From the NCBI RefSeq assembly GCF_014218705.1, contig NZ_JABBJF010000027.1, positions 1-64,000 on the forward strand: a stretch of DNA of 64,000 bases, given 5' to 3'. Source of the stretch: Kluyvera sichuanensis. Lineage in GTDB: Bacteria; Pseudomonadota; Gammaproteobacteria; Enterobacterales; Enterobacteriaceae. Below are positions 54,509 through 62,853 of the stretch, one piece after another (the stretch's first letter is position 1; the number at the start of each line of letters is the position of its first letter). The position numbers and the translations under genes were made by a program. Under the pieces are notes generated by a model that saw nothing but the letters and a program-made list of their open reading frames with translations, had not been told where the DNA came from and searched no databases.

Positions 54509-56695
54509 CTAATCCTCTTGTGACTCATAAATCGCCTTAAATTGCGGGTGTAGCTCGCAGAACAGAGATACCAGCGTTGGGTCAAAATGGCTGCCGGCGC
54601 TGCTGACGATAATTTCGTAGGCGCTTTCATGAGAAAAACTCGGCTTATAAACACGCTTTTGCCGCAGGGCATCGTAGACATCGGCCAGTGCCAGAATACG
54701 AGCTTCCAGCGGGATCTCCTCTCCGGCTAAACCTTCGGGATAGCCAGTACCGTCCCATTTTTCGTGGTGATAGTGAATCAGGTTTTCTGCCACCGATCCC
54801 AGCACCAGCCCCTGGACGATACGCCAGCCTTTAATTGCGTGCTGTTGGATCTGTTTAAACTCATCGTCGGTCAATTTGCCTTTTTTTCGCAGAATATGTT
54901 CAGGCACGGCAATTTTGCCAATATCGTGCAGGGAAGCGAAGGTCTCTATCTCACGGATATGCTTTGGCGGTAGCTTTAGCGCGCCTGCCAGCAGGCTGCA
55001 ATAGGCTGCTACCCGGCGAATATGGCACCCGGTCTCATCATCATGGACATGGTTAATTTTCTCCATCGCCTCAACAATGCTGCGGTTAATGGCCCGGTTC
55101 TTATTCATATGCCGCCACATCATCAGCATCAGGCTAAGAATAAAGAACAGCAGGGCCAGCAGCCCAGCGCTGATAATCTGCAATGCGTTTTTGCTCAGGG
55201 AGGTGGATGCCGCAACGTTGGTCGTCGGCGTGAGTTGGTGGCGATTGCTGGAGATAAGATGCACCTGAGTGAGCAGCGCGTACAACGGGTGAGCAAGATT
55301 GACCCAGGTACCAATCTGGTAGCTGGAGTGGGTAAGCCCGGCAACCTTCAGCGCGCCACGAAACAGATCGCTACCGCGCAGCGCCTGCTCCAGCGAACTG
55401 AGGTCGCCAAGGATAAAGTCGATATGGTTGCTATCAATCGCATCGAGCAGTTCATCGATCGACGCTCGGGCAATCAGAGTGACATCGGTGCCGAACCGTT
55501 GACGCAGATAGTAGGCGGCAAACGAGCCGCGAATCACCCCCACGCGCTGATGGCGAACCTGCTCTTCATCGAGAATAAAGGGAGCGCCAGCCTTGTTGTA
55601 ATAGGCGTTGTACCAGTTCACCAGCGGGCCGACTAACCCCTCCATTTGCGCGCCGTCGCGCACATCAATAATATCGGCAAGGTGGATAGGCCAGTCTTCA
55701 TTTTTCATCCTTATCATGTAGTTATCAACAAATTGTACGTCGACGTTGATGTTCAGCAGGTCGCGTAAATCGTTCACCATACTGATCGCGCTGCCGTGAT
55801 AACCCTGGTTGTCTTTCCAGATGATGGGCGCGAAGTTTTCATTCTTTGGCAGCCACAGGGTGAGCCGGTTTTCCTGCAGCCAGGTGTGCTCTTCAGGCGT
55901 GATGGTGAGGAAATGACGGAAGTACTCGAGCTGGCTTTGTTCCTCCAGCGCCTGCAGTTTCCCGCTTTGCAGCCATTCGTTGATCAACTGGTTGATGTTG
56001 TCGCGCAGCGAAATCAGCTCCGGGCTAATGCCAAATGAGGCGGTAATACGCAGCGAGTCAAACGGGCGGGAGAGGGTGTAGTAAAATTGCGGGCTACCGA
56101 TTTCCCTGTCTTCATTAATATAGAAATCCGCACCGCCGCTGCGCAGGATCTGCAGCGCCTCTTTACTGCTGTCGACTTCAATAATCTGCTGGAACTGCAA
56201 TGCCGGATAGGTTTCTCTCACCAGCGCCTGCGTAGGGTCGCTACGGCGAAAAATAACCCGTGTATTATTGATGTCAGTGATGGTTTTGGCCTGGCGAGTG
56301 ATGCTGGCGGCAACGATCGAATTTTCAAGCAGGCGGGTCGACAGAATCGTGTTTTTCAGATGGTCTTTGGTTTGCAACACGCTGGCGTAGAGGCCATAGT
56401 CATGGTGGTTAAAGCGTTGCTCAAAGGTGGTGCCATCGATAGGGCGCAGCGTCAGGTTATAGCCGTAGCGCGCATTAATGGCGTGCAACAGTTCCGGGTA
56501 GAAGCCCTGATATTGCCCCCGCGCGTCGCGCCAGAACTCGAAACTATCGGCATCGAGTATCCATACGGGAATAGGGGCCGCCGCCCGTGTCTTTTGCGGC
56601 GGAGCCGCATGGGCGCGGGGCAGGCAAATTAGCAGCAGGGTCAGTAGAGCAAGGAGACCCAGCGCGTGTCGAAGTCCTCGGCAGTCCTGTGTCAC
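54509..56695 (-). CDS. Periplasmic-sensor HD-GYP c-di-GMP phosphodiesterase
   Basis: A 728-residue inner-membrane protein. It has a signal peptide (LLALLTLLLICLPRAHA), two tandem periplasmic solute-binding domains (about 40-265 and 270-490), a membrane helix (IISAGLLALLFFILSLMLMM, near 510-530) and a cytoplasmic HD-GYP domain. Motifs: SLHDIGKIAVP, then HHEKWDGTGYPEGLAGEEIP (GYP) and ARILALADVYDALRQKRVYK. All metal and GYP residues are present. It should degrade c-di-GMP on binding a small periplasmic ligand. HD-GYP proteins are rare in E. coli relatives. Ligand unknown. Confidence 0.9.
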   Translation of the reverse strand: MTQDCRGLRHALGLLALLTLLLICLPRAHAAPPQKTRAAAPIPVWILDADSFEFWRDARGQYQGFYPELLHAINARYGYNLTLRPIDGTTFEQRFNHHDYGLYASVLQTKDHLKNTILSTRLLENSIVAASITRQAKTITDINNTRVIFRRSDPTQALVRETYPALQFQQIIEVDSSKEALQILRSGGADFYINEDREIGSPQFYYTLSRPFDSLRITASFGISPELISLRDNINQLINEWLQSGKLQALEEQSQLEYFRHFLTITPEEHTWLQENRLTLWLPKNENFAPIIWKDNQGYHGSAISMVNDLRDLLNINVDVQFVDNYMIRMKNEDWPIHLADIIDVRDGAQMEGLVGPLVNWYNAYYNKAGAPFILDEEQVRHQRVGVIRGSFAAYYLRQRFGTDVTLIARASIDELLDAIDSNHIDFILGDLSSLEQALRGSDLFRGALKVAGLTHSSYQIGTWVNLAHPLYALLTQVHLISSNRHQLTPTTNVAASTSLSKNALQIISAGLLALLFFILSLMLMMWRHMNKNRAINRSIVEAMEKINHVHDDETGCHIRRVAAYCSLLAGALKLPPKHIREIETFASLHDIGKIAVPEHILRKKGKLTDDEFKQIQQHAIKGWRIVQGLVLGSVAENLIHYHHEKWDGTGYPEGLAGEEIPLEARILALADVYDALRQKRVYKPSFSHESAYEIIVSSAGSHFDPTLVSLFCELHPQFKAIYESQED

Positions 56696-56870
56696 AAATC
56701 AGTTCCTTTGTAGTGACGATTTCATCCATTGAAACGCAGACAAACAGCAGGGGCTTTCTGCCCATAGACCCAGTGTAGTCGACCATTCAGCCAGGTGATA
56801 GTAAATAAGTAATGGTTTGTGTAAGGTTTTATCTGCGCCACCTGGACAAAAATGTGACCTCATCGGTAAA

Positions 56871-56890
56871 AATCAAAACAACTTTTCATA
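56871..56890 (+). promoter_or_regulatory. Candidate operator dyad (KdgR-box-like)
   Basis: AATCAAAACAACTTTTCATA is a partial inverted repeat (AATCAAAA and TTTTCATA around CAAC) about 90 bases before the isomerase gene. It resembles the KdgR family operator. Weak, by eye. Confidence 0.3.
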
Positions 56891-56979
56891 AAATTTGAAA
56901 GTGTGTTTGCCTGGTAGTAAGGTGAATAGACTAATCGAACGACTGCGGGTAAGCCGCTTAGCTTTCAGGAGAGGAAAGA

Positions 56980-57618
56980 ATGAAAATTGCACTGATGATG
57001 GAAAATAGCCAGGCCAGCAAAAACGCGACTATTCATCATGAGTTAAAAGCCGTTGCCGATGAAAAAGGCTTCCCGGTCTATAACGTGGGTATGAGCGATG
57101 AGAACGATCATCACCTGACCTATATCCACCTGGGTATTATGGCCAGCATCCTGCTGAACTCCAAAGCGGTAGATTTCGTGGTGACCGGCTGCGGTACCGG
57201 CCAGGGCGCGATGATGTCTCTGAACATTCACCCAGGCGTGGTCTGCGGCTACTGCCTGGATCCAGCAGACGCCTTCCTGTTTGCTCAGATCAACAACGGT
57301 AACGCGCTGTCTCTGGCTTTCGCTAAAGGCTACGGCTGGGGCGCAGAGCTGAACGTTCGCTACATGTTCGAAAAAGCGTTCACCGGCCGTAACGGCGAAG
57401 GCTACCCACCAGAGCGTAAAGAACCACAGGTGCGTAACGCCGGCATCCTGAACCAGGTTAAAGCTGCGGTAGTGAAAGAAAACTATCTGGATACCCTGCG
57501 CGCTATCGACCCTGCACTGGTGAAAACCGCCGTTTCCGGTCAGCGTTTCCAGGAATGCTTCTTTGAAAACTGCCAGAACAAAGAGATTGAAGCCTTTGTT
57601 CGCGAGATGCTGGCATAA
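56980..57618 (+). CDS. RpiB/LacA/LacB-family sugar-phosphate isomerase-like protein
   Basis: A 212-residue cytoplasmic protein. The first 140 residues match RpiB/LacAB: KIALMMENSQASKNATIHHE, VVTGCGTGQGAMMSLNIHPG (family Cys-Gly-Thr-Gly loop) and INNGNALSLAFAKGYGWGAE. The C-terminal 70 residues extend beyond standard RpiB (about 150 residues). RpiB-type relatives of this kind have been linked to uronate catabolism in enterobacteria, but the substrate is not shown here. AGGAGAGGAAAG precedes the ATG. Strong codon bias suggests high expression. Confidence 0.8.
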   Translation: MKIALMMENSQASKNATIHHELKAVADEKGFPVYNVGMSDENDHHLTYIHLGIMASILLNSKAVDFVVTGCGTGQGAMMSLNIHPGVVCGYCLDPADAFLFAQINNGNALSLAFAKGYGWGAELNVRYMFEKAFTGRNGEGYPPERKEPQVRNAGILNQVKAAVVKENYLDTLRAIDPALVKTAVSGQRFQECFFENCQNKEIEAFVREMLA

Positions 57619-57641
57619 GCCTGACGCTCAGCGGTTAAATA

Positions 57642-57668
57642 AAAACCCACGCCATGGCGTGGGTTTTT
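57642..57668. terminator. Terminator after the isomerase gene
   Basis: AAACCCACGCC / GGCGTGGGTTT near-perfect stem and T-run, between convergent genes. Confidence 0.85.
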
Positions 57669-57680
57669 TGTTTGTGTCGC

Positions 57681-59105
57681 TTATTGCTTCACTTTCTTCG
57701 ACACCGCGCTGCCCGCATCCCGCGTTAAGTGCAGCGTATCAATCATCCCCACCAGACAGATAAGCGCGATAAAGATGAACGCCAGCCGGAAGCTGATGCC
57801 CGGCACGTCGCTAAGGCTGAGCACGGCGCTAATCTTCTCTCCTAACCGTATACCGATGGCCCCAAGCGTGATGCCAAGGCCGATAGCCAGTTGGCTAGCC
57901 GTACTGAACAGCGTATTGGCGTAGCTCATCTGGGCGGACGGCACATCGGCAAAGGCCAGGGTGCTGACGCCAGTGAACTGAATCGAACGGAAGACGCCGC
58001 CGAGATACAGCACCAGCATAATGACCCATACCGGCGTTTGCGGAGTTAAGAAGGCACAGGCGACCAGCGCAATCACGTTCAGCGCGCCGTTCAGCAGCAG
58101 CAGGCGACGGAAGCCCAGCTTGCGGATAAGCGGCGTGGTGGCTGGCTTAATTGTCAGGTTACCGACGAACACCGCCAGCACCAACAGACCAGAGTGGAAC
58201 GGGTCCATACCGAAACCGACCTGGAACAGCAGCGGCAGCAGGAACGGCACGGCGCTGATGGAGGCGCGGAACAGCGAGCCGCCGTACATGGTCACCCGGA
58301 ACGTGGGCACCTGCAGCGCATCCATGCGGATCATCGGTGACGGGCTGCGGCGGAAATGGCGCAGGGCGTAATAGAAGGTCGCGGCGCCAATAACCAGCAG
58401 CGCGACGATTAATCCGCCCTGCATTTTTTCCGCTCCCAGCAGCTCCATGGCATACACCAGGCTCACCATCGAGACTGAGGTCGCCACAAAGCCCGGTAGG
58501 TCGAAAGGCCGACGCTCATCGTCGCGAATGTTCGGGATAATACGCAGCGCCAGCAGAATCGCAATGATGCCGAGCGGCACGTTAATAAAGAAGATCCAGC
58601 GCCAGTCGGCGACCTTGGTGATAAACCCGCCCAGCGGTGGCCCGATGATCGGCGCGATGAGCGCGGGCCAGGTCAGGGTGGCGATGGCGGTAATCAGCAG
58701 ATGCTTGGGCGTGGTGCGCAGGACGGCAAGTCGCCCAACCGGCACCATGAGCGCGCCGCCGACGCCTTGTAAAATGCGCATTGCCACAAAGCTATGGGCG
58801 CTGGTCGCCAGGCCGCAGAAGACGGAGGAGACGGTGAAGATCGCCAGCGCCAGACTGAAGATCGTCCTGGCACCGAAGCGATCGGCAATCCAGCCGCTGG
58901 CGGGGATAAGCACGGCGAGGGTGATCAGGTAGGCGCTGATGCCGATGTTCAGGTCAACGGCTTCTACGCCAAAAGTTTTCGCCATATCAGGAAGGGCGGT
59001 GGCAATCACCGTGCCATCCAGGAACTCCATAAAGAATGCACCGGCCACAAGCAGCGCAGCAGGGGATACCCCGCGGCTCGCCTGGGCCTGGAGAGGCTCA
59101 CTCAT
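57681..59105 (-). CDS. DHA2-family MFS efflux transporter
   Basis: A 474-residue drug:proton antiporter-type protein. DHA2 motifs are LDGTVIATALPDM near 30, GWIADRFGARTIF (motif A), RILQGVGGALMVPVGRL (motif C-like) and FINVPLGIIAILLALRIIPN. About 13-14 membrane helices. It resembles MdtD-type members. Substrate unknown. Upstream DNA (59106-59313) is AT-rich and shared with azuC divergently. Confidence 0.88.
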   Translation of the reverse strand: MSEPLQAQASRGVSPAALLVAGAFFMEFLDGTVIATALPDMAKTFGVEAVDLNIGISAYLITLAVLIPASGWIADRFGARTIFSLALAIFTVSSVFCGLATSAHSFVAMRILQGVGGALMVPVGRLAVLRTTPKHLLITAIATLTWPALIAPIIGPPLGGFITKVADWRWIFFINVPLGIIAILLALRIIPNIRDDERRPFDLPGFVATSVSMVSLVYAMELLGAEKMQGGLIVALLVIGAATFYYALRHFRRSPSPMIRMDALQVPTFRVTMYGGSLFRASISAVPFLLPLLFQVGFGMDPFHSGLLVLAVFVGNLTIKPATTPLIRKLGFRRLLLLNGALNVIALVACAFLTPQTPVWVIMLVLYLGGVFRSIQFTGVSTLAFADVPSAQMSYANTLFSTASQLAIGLGITLGAIGIRLGEKISAVLSLSDVPGISFRLAFIFIALICLVGMIDTLHLTRDAGSAVSKKVKQ

Positions 59106-59313
59106 TGTTGTTTTACCCTATCAAAATAATTTTTAAAATTTATAGCTTTTGTAGATTTGGTAAGTGGTAGATTTCTATAACAAATTTTTTATAAATTTAA
59201 CGCAATCGATAAAAATAGCGTGATTCAACTCTCAAAATGGTTGATTTTTGTGACGGCGGTCATATTATGTGCGTAAAGACAATAACACCTGCATAACAAA
59301 CCGGAGCATCAAC

Positions 59314-59403
59314 ATGAAACAGCGCATGCGTAAAATCCTCAAAAGCATGTTTGAGAACTACTGCAAAACTTTCAAAGACGTACCGCCAGGCGCTATGTTC
59401 TGA
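59314..59403 (+). CDS. azuC: Small amphipathic protein AzuC
   Basis: A 29-residue protein: MRKILKSMFENYCKTFKDVP followed by PGAMF, almost the same as E. coli AzuC (28 residues), a membrane-associated small protein. In E. coli the transcript also acts as a base-pairing RNA (AzuCR) and interacts with GlpD. CCGGAGCATCAAC is the ribosome site. A strong intrinsic terminator follows directly. Position next to yecJ is conserved. Confidence 0.92.
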   Translation: MKQRMRKILKSMFENYCKTFKDVPPGAMF

Positions 59404-59410
59404 TAAAAAA

Positions 59411-59433
59411 AACCTGCCACGGCAGGTTTTTTT
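59411..59433 (+). terminator. Terminator of azuC
   Basis: AACCTGCC / GGCAGGTT stem with a short AC loop and seven T, seven bases after the azuC stop. Confidence 0.88.
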
Positions 59434-59484
59434 ATCTTCTGCGAAAGTAGGTTACTATTACGCTCCGCAAAATAGGAGCAAAAA

Positions 59485-59736
59485 ATGTCTCAGAACCTGA
59501 CCCCGAACGATGAACTGGTATCCGATGTCGTGGCCTGCCAGCTCGTTATCAAACAGATCCTCGACGTTATTGACGTTATCGCCCCGGTTGAAGTCCGTGA
59601 AAAAATGGCGAGCCAGCTGAAAACCATCGATTTTACCACCCATCCGGCAGGGGCCGACCCGGTGACGATGCGTGCGATTCAGAAAGCGATTGCGCTGATT
59701 GAGCTGAAGTTTACGCCGCAGGACGCAACGCATTAA
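59485..59736 (+). CDS. yecJ: YecJ family protein (DUF2766)
   Basis: An 83-residue cytoplasmic helical protein of unknown role ([40 protein letters not shown]). Same length and neighbourhood as E. coli yecJ between azuC and ftnB. TAGGAGCAAAAA precedes the ATG. Confidence 0.93.
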   Translation: MSQNLTPNDELVSDVVACQLVIKQILDVIDVIAPVEVREKMASQLKTIDFTTHPAGADPVTMRAIQKAIALIELKFTPQDATH

Positions 59737-59750
59737 TACGCGGTGAGGTA

Positions 59751-59805
59751 TCAGGGCAGAGCGCCCTGAATACGCCTGAAATAAGGGCGGCGATCCCGCC
59801 CTTAT
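59751..59805. terminator. Two hairpins between yecJ and ftnB
   Basis: TCAGGGC/GCCCTGA (59751-59769) and ATAAGGGCGG/CCGCCCTTAT (59781-59805) lie between convergent genes. They can terminate transcription from both sides. Confidence 0.75.
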
Positions 59806-59813
59806 GAATTCAA

Positions 59814-60317
59814 TTAATGGTGTTGTTGAGAAACAATATTCAGCAGATGCTGATCGGTTTGCTGAATGCACAGGCCTGCTTTACGCGCGCTGCGCACTTC
59901 ATCCAGAATTGTCTTCAGCAAGATACCATCCTGTTCCTGTTCTTCTTCCAGTGCGTTCAGGAAACTCAGGGTGCTATCGTCATGAAGCACTTTCGCTTGT
60001 TCAGTTAATTCTGACAACGTAGACGCACGCTGGTGGTGGTCTTCAAGAGTTTTAAGGAAAAGATCTTCGAGGGTGGCACATTTATCTTCGCAAGTTTCAA
60101 AAGCCTTAACCACCGGATAAGCGCCAGATTTCTTCATATAATCGAACACCCGCATCATCTGCGTTACGCTGGACTGTGCCCGTGAACGTAGAAACGTCGC
60201 GGTTCCATTCAGCCGATGTTCTGAGCACCACTCGCTCAAACGCAAATAATGATTAGATGCAGAAAATTCAAGATTCATCTGTGCATTAAGCTTTTGAACC
60301 ATTCCTGGAACTGCCAT
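59814..60317 (-). CDS. ftnB: Ferritin-like protein B
   Basis: A 167-residue ferritin-like protein matching E. coli FtnB in length. E17 is kept, but the ferroxidase ligands E50 and H53 of FtnA are Ser and Gln here ([10 protein letters not shown]), so it cannot oxidise iron as FtnA does. In Salmonella FtnB supports iron-sulfur cluster repair. ATG at 60317 with AAGGATATTTGT upstream on its strand is chosen over the longer in-frame start. Confidence 0.94.
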   Translation of the reverse strand: MAVPGMVQKLNAQMNLEFSASNHYLRLSEWCSEHRLNGTATFLRSRAQSSVTQMMRVFDYMKKSGAYPVVKAFETCEDKCATLEDLFLKTLEDHHQRASTLSELTEQAKVLHDDSTLSFLNALEEEQEQDGILLKTILDEVRSARKAGLCIQQTDQHLLNIVSQQHH

Positions 60318-60949
60318 ACAAATATCCTTATTACTGGTAGGAACGACACGCGTGACATCGCATAGTGCGTAATAGCTGCCAACCATGCGCTATTTCCGCG
60401 TTTGAGTGTGACTACATATTACCTGTAGTCCTTGCGTCCGACCGGGGGATATAATATCGCCCGGTCGAATAAAAGAATACTCTTAGTATGGATATAAGAA
60501 AAGTCTCACGAACTGCTTTTTACGTTTCGTTACAACCTATATTGTGAATAACTAACCAGGAAAGAAGGTATTCTCGTAACGCTATGATTAATAGTGGATA
60601 TAACGAATATGTATATTCTCTGTAAGGCTTTGTTAACATAAGAGATTGCTATTGCAACGTATGCACTTAAAAGTGTGATCGTGATCTTGTTTTTATTGCT
60701 GCATTCGGTAATAACGAATGAAATACGTATTATTTACTATGAATGGCATTTTACGAATAATAAATGCTAACTAAATCGCGTATTTTCAGATGGCTGTATT
60801 AAATATCAGAATGATGTTCAATTTGTTTTAGATCATTTTTGGTATTAGCAGGCTAGAGGATTATGTTCTCGGTAATAAAAACTACGTAAAGTCCTTCCCG
60901 TTTCGTCGCTTCAGGGAAGACTCGTTGATTTCAAATGACAGGAGTTAAA
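60318..60949. other. Long AT-rich intergenic region
   Basis: About 630 bp between divergent ftnB and the DJ-1 family gene. It is strongly AT-rich with several TA-rich promoter-like words. I see no ORF with coding character, no tRNA and no strong terminator. A small RNA cannot be excluded. Confidence 0.45.
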
Positions 60950-61507
60950 ATGAAACAGGTTGCTGTACTGCTGGCCCCAGGCTTTGAAGAAGGGGAAGCG
61001 ATTGTCACTATCGATATTCTGCGCCGTTTGCACATCGGCGTTGAACTGGTATCGTGCGCCGAATCTCGCGCGGTAGTGAGCTATCACGATATTCCGATGG
61101 TCGCCGATGCGACGCTGGCAGAACGTCTCGATACGCTGTATGACGCGGTGGTTCTGCCGGGCGGCCCACAGGGAAGTGTGAATCTGGCGGCGAATAAAGA
61201 CGTGGTTAAATTTGTCGCCGCTCACGATGCGGCCGGCAAACTGATCTGCCCAATCTGCTCAGCGGCAGCACGTGTATTAGCAGGTAACGATCTGCTGAAG
61301 GGGCGTCGTTACGTCTGCTCCGGTGATTTATGGCAGGACGTCAAAAACGGCGAATACGTTGATGCGCCGGTGGTGGAAGATGGCAACCTGATCAGCGGCA
61401 AAGGCTTCGGTCACGTCTTTGATTTCGCCTTTACCGTTTCGGCCCGCCTGCTGGGTGATGAAGCGCCGGTGCGCGATCACGCCGATCATATCTATTACCG
61501 TTGGTAA
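60950..61507 (+). CDS. DJ-1/PfpI family protein
   Basis: A 185-residue cytoplasmic protein. The nucleophile elbow is LICPICSAAARVLAG with the likely reactive Cys103, and the paired acid E15 is in GFEEGEAIVTIDILRR. This matches the DJ-1/YajL type rather than ThiJ kinases. Family members act in carbonyl stress or as chaperone-like or glyoxalase enzymes; the specific reaction is not certain. CAGGAGTTAAA precedes the ATG. It is absent from this spot in E. coli. Confidence 0.9.
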   Translation: MKQVAVLLAPGFEEGEAIVTIDILRRLHIGVELVSCAESRAVVSYHDIPMVADATLAERLDTLYDAVVLPGGPQGSVNLAANKDVVKFVAAHDAAGKLICPICSAAARVLAGNDLLKGRRYVCSGDLWQDVKNGEYVDAPVVEDGNLISGKGFGHVFDFAFTVSARLLGDEAPVRDHADHIYYRW

Positions 61508-61809
61508 TACTGCGCGAATTCCGCCTAAAGGGATATTCCCGCTGCTGATATAGAGATATCTGCTATTCCCCCGCGTGAATTGTCTGACAATTCACGCGTC
61601 TTATATGTACTTATTTGCTGAATATATGCATCACTTTACTGTAATTCTGCCGTGTGATGCCGCTCTCTTCTGCAAAGCCAATTCCTGGCTATTAATGTTT
61701 CAACAACGTTAACGCTGTTAATAAAACAGCTAATACATTGTTTTATGTCTAATTTAAATCACCTATTTGATTTTCCCTACATAAAAGAACATTAAGGCTG
61801 GAGTTAACC
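61508..61809. other. Intergenic control region of araFG
   Basis: About 300 bp. It contains a perfect palindrome at 61573-61597 and AT-rich DNA before the araF ribosome site. AraC and CRP sites are expected for this operon, but I could not place them firmly. Confidence 0.5.
61573..61597. promoter_or_regulatory. Perfect 12-bp palindrome upstream of araF
   Basis: GCGTGAATTGTC (61573-61584) and GACAATTCACGC (61586-61597) around one T. It lacks a T-run. It could end the upstream transcript weakly or be an operator. Confidence 0.6.
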
Positions 61810-62790
61810 ATGCACAAATTTACCAAAGCGCTGGCGGCCATTGGTCTGGCAGCGGTTATGTCACAATCGGCTATGGCCGAAAATCTCAAGCTCGGTTTTT
61901 TAGTGAAGCAACCGGAGGAACCCTGGTTCCAGACGGAATGGAAGTTTGCCGATAAGGCCGGTAAAGACCTCGGCTTTGACGTGATTAAAATTGCCGTGCC
62001 GGACGGAGAGAAAACGCTGAATGCGATCGACAGCCTGGCGGCCAGCGGGGCGAAAGGCTTCGTTATCTGTACGCCGGACCCAAAATTGGGGCCAGCCATC
62101 GTAGCGAAGGCGCGCGGTTATGACATGAAGGTGATTACCGTCGATGACCAGTTCGTCAATGCCAAAGGCAAACCGATGGAAGATGTGCCGCTGGTGATGA
62201 TGGCCGCCAGTGAAATCGGCGCGCGTCAGGGGCAGGAACTCTATAAAGAGATGCAAAAGCGCGGCTGGGATGTCAAAACCACCGGCGTGATGGCGATTAC
62301 CGCCAACGAACTGGATACGGCGCGTCGTCGTACCACCGGCTCAATGGATGCCCTGAAAGCCGCGGGCTTCCCGGAAAAACAGATCTATCAGGTCCCAACC
62401 AAATCTAACGATATCCCTGGCGCTTTCGATGCTGGTAACTCCCTGCTGGTACAGCATCCGGAAGTGAAACAGTGGCTGATTATCGGGATGAACGACAACA
62501 CCGTGCTGGGCGGCGTCCGCGCGACGGAAGGCCAGGGCTTTAAAGCGGCGAACGTCATTGGTATCGGTATTAACGGCGTCGATGCGGTGAACGAACTGTC
62601 AAAAGCGCAGGCGACCGGCTTCTTTGGCTCACTGCTGCCAAGCCCGGATATCCACGGCTATAAGACCAGTGAACTGCTCTACAACTGGGTGCAGAAAGGC
62701 GCGGAACCACCGAAATTTACCGCGGTGACCGACGTGGTGCTGATTACTCGCGATAACTTCAAAGAAGAGCTGGCGAAAAAAGGTCTCTGA
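61810..62790 (+). CDS. araF: L-arabinose-binding periplasmic protein
   Basis: A 326-residue binding protein. The signal peptide ALAAIGLAAVMSQSAMA is followed by the mature start ENLKLGFLVKQPEEPWFQTE, identical to E. coli AraF. Conserved parts include VDDQFVNAKGKPM and TANELDTARRRTTGSMDALK. It feeds arabinose to AraG/AraH. GCTGGAGTTAACC is the ribosome site. A hairpin precedes araG. Confidence 0.97.
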   Translation: MHKFTKALAAIGLAAVMSQSAMAENLKLGFLVKQPEEPWFQTEWKFADKAGKDLGFDVIKIAVPDGEKTLNAIDSLAASGAKGFVICTPDPKLGPAIVAKARGYDMKVITVDDQFVNAKGKPMEDVPLVMMAASEIGARQGQELYKEMQKRGWDVKTTGVMAITANELDTARRRTTGSMDALKAAGFPEKQIYQVPTKSNDIPGAFDAGNSLLVQHPEVKQWLIIGMNDNTVLGGVRATEGQGFKAANVIGIGINGVDAVNELSKAQATGFFGSLLPSPDIHGYKTSELLYNWVQKGAEPPKFTAVTDVVLITRDNFKEELAKKGL

Positions 62791-62802
62791 GTCCTGATAG
62801 TG

Positions 62803-62826
62803 CTCCCTTCGCAACGGCGGAGGGAG
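62803..62826 (+). promoter_or_regulatory. Intercistronic hairpin araF-araG
   Basis: CTCCCTTCGC pairs with GCGGAGGGAG around AACG, without a T-run. It is typical of binding-protein mRNAs, where such a stem stabilises the first gene's message. Confidence 0.6.
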
Positions 62827-62853
62827 ACGAGTTGTGTCATTGTGGAGGTTGCG

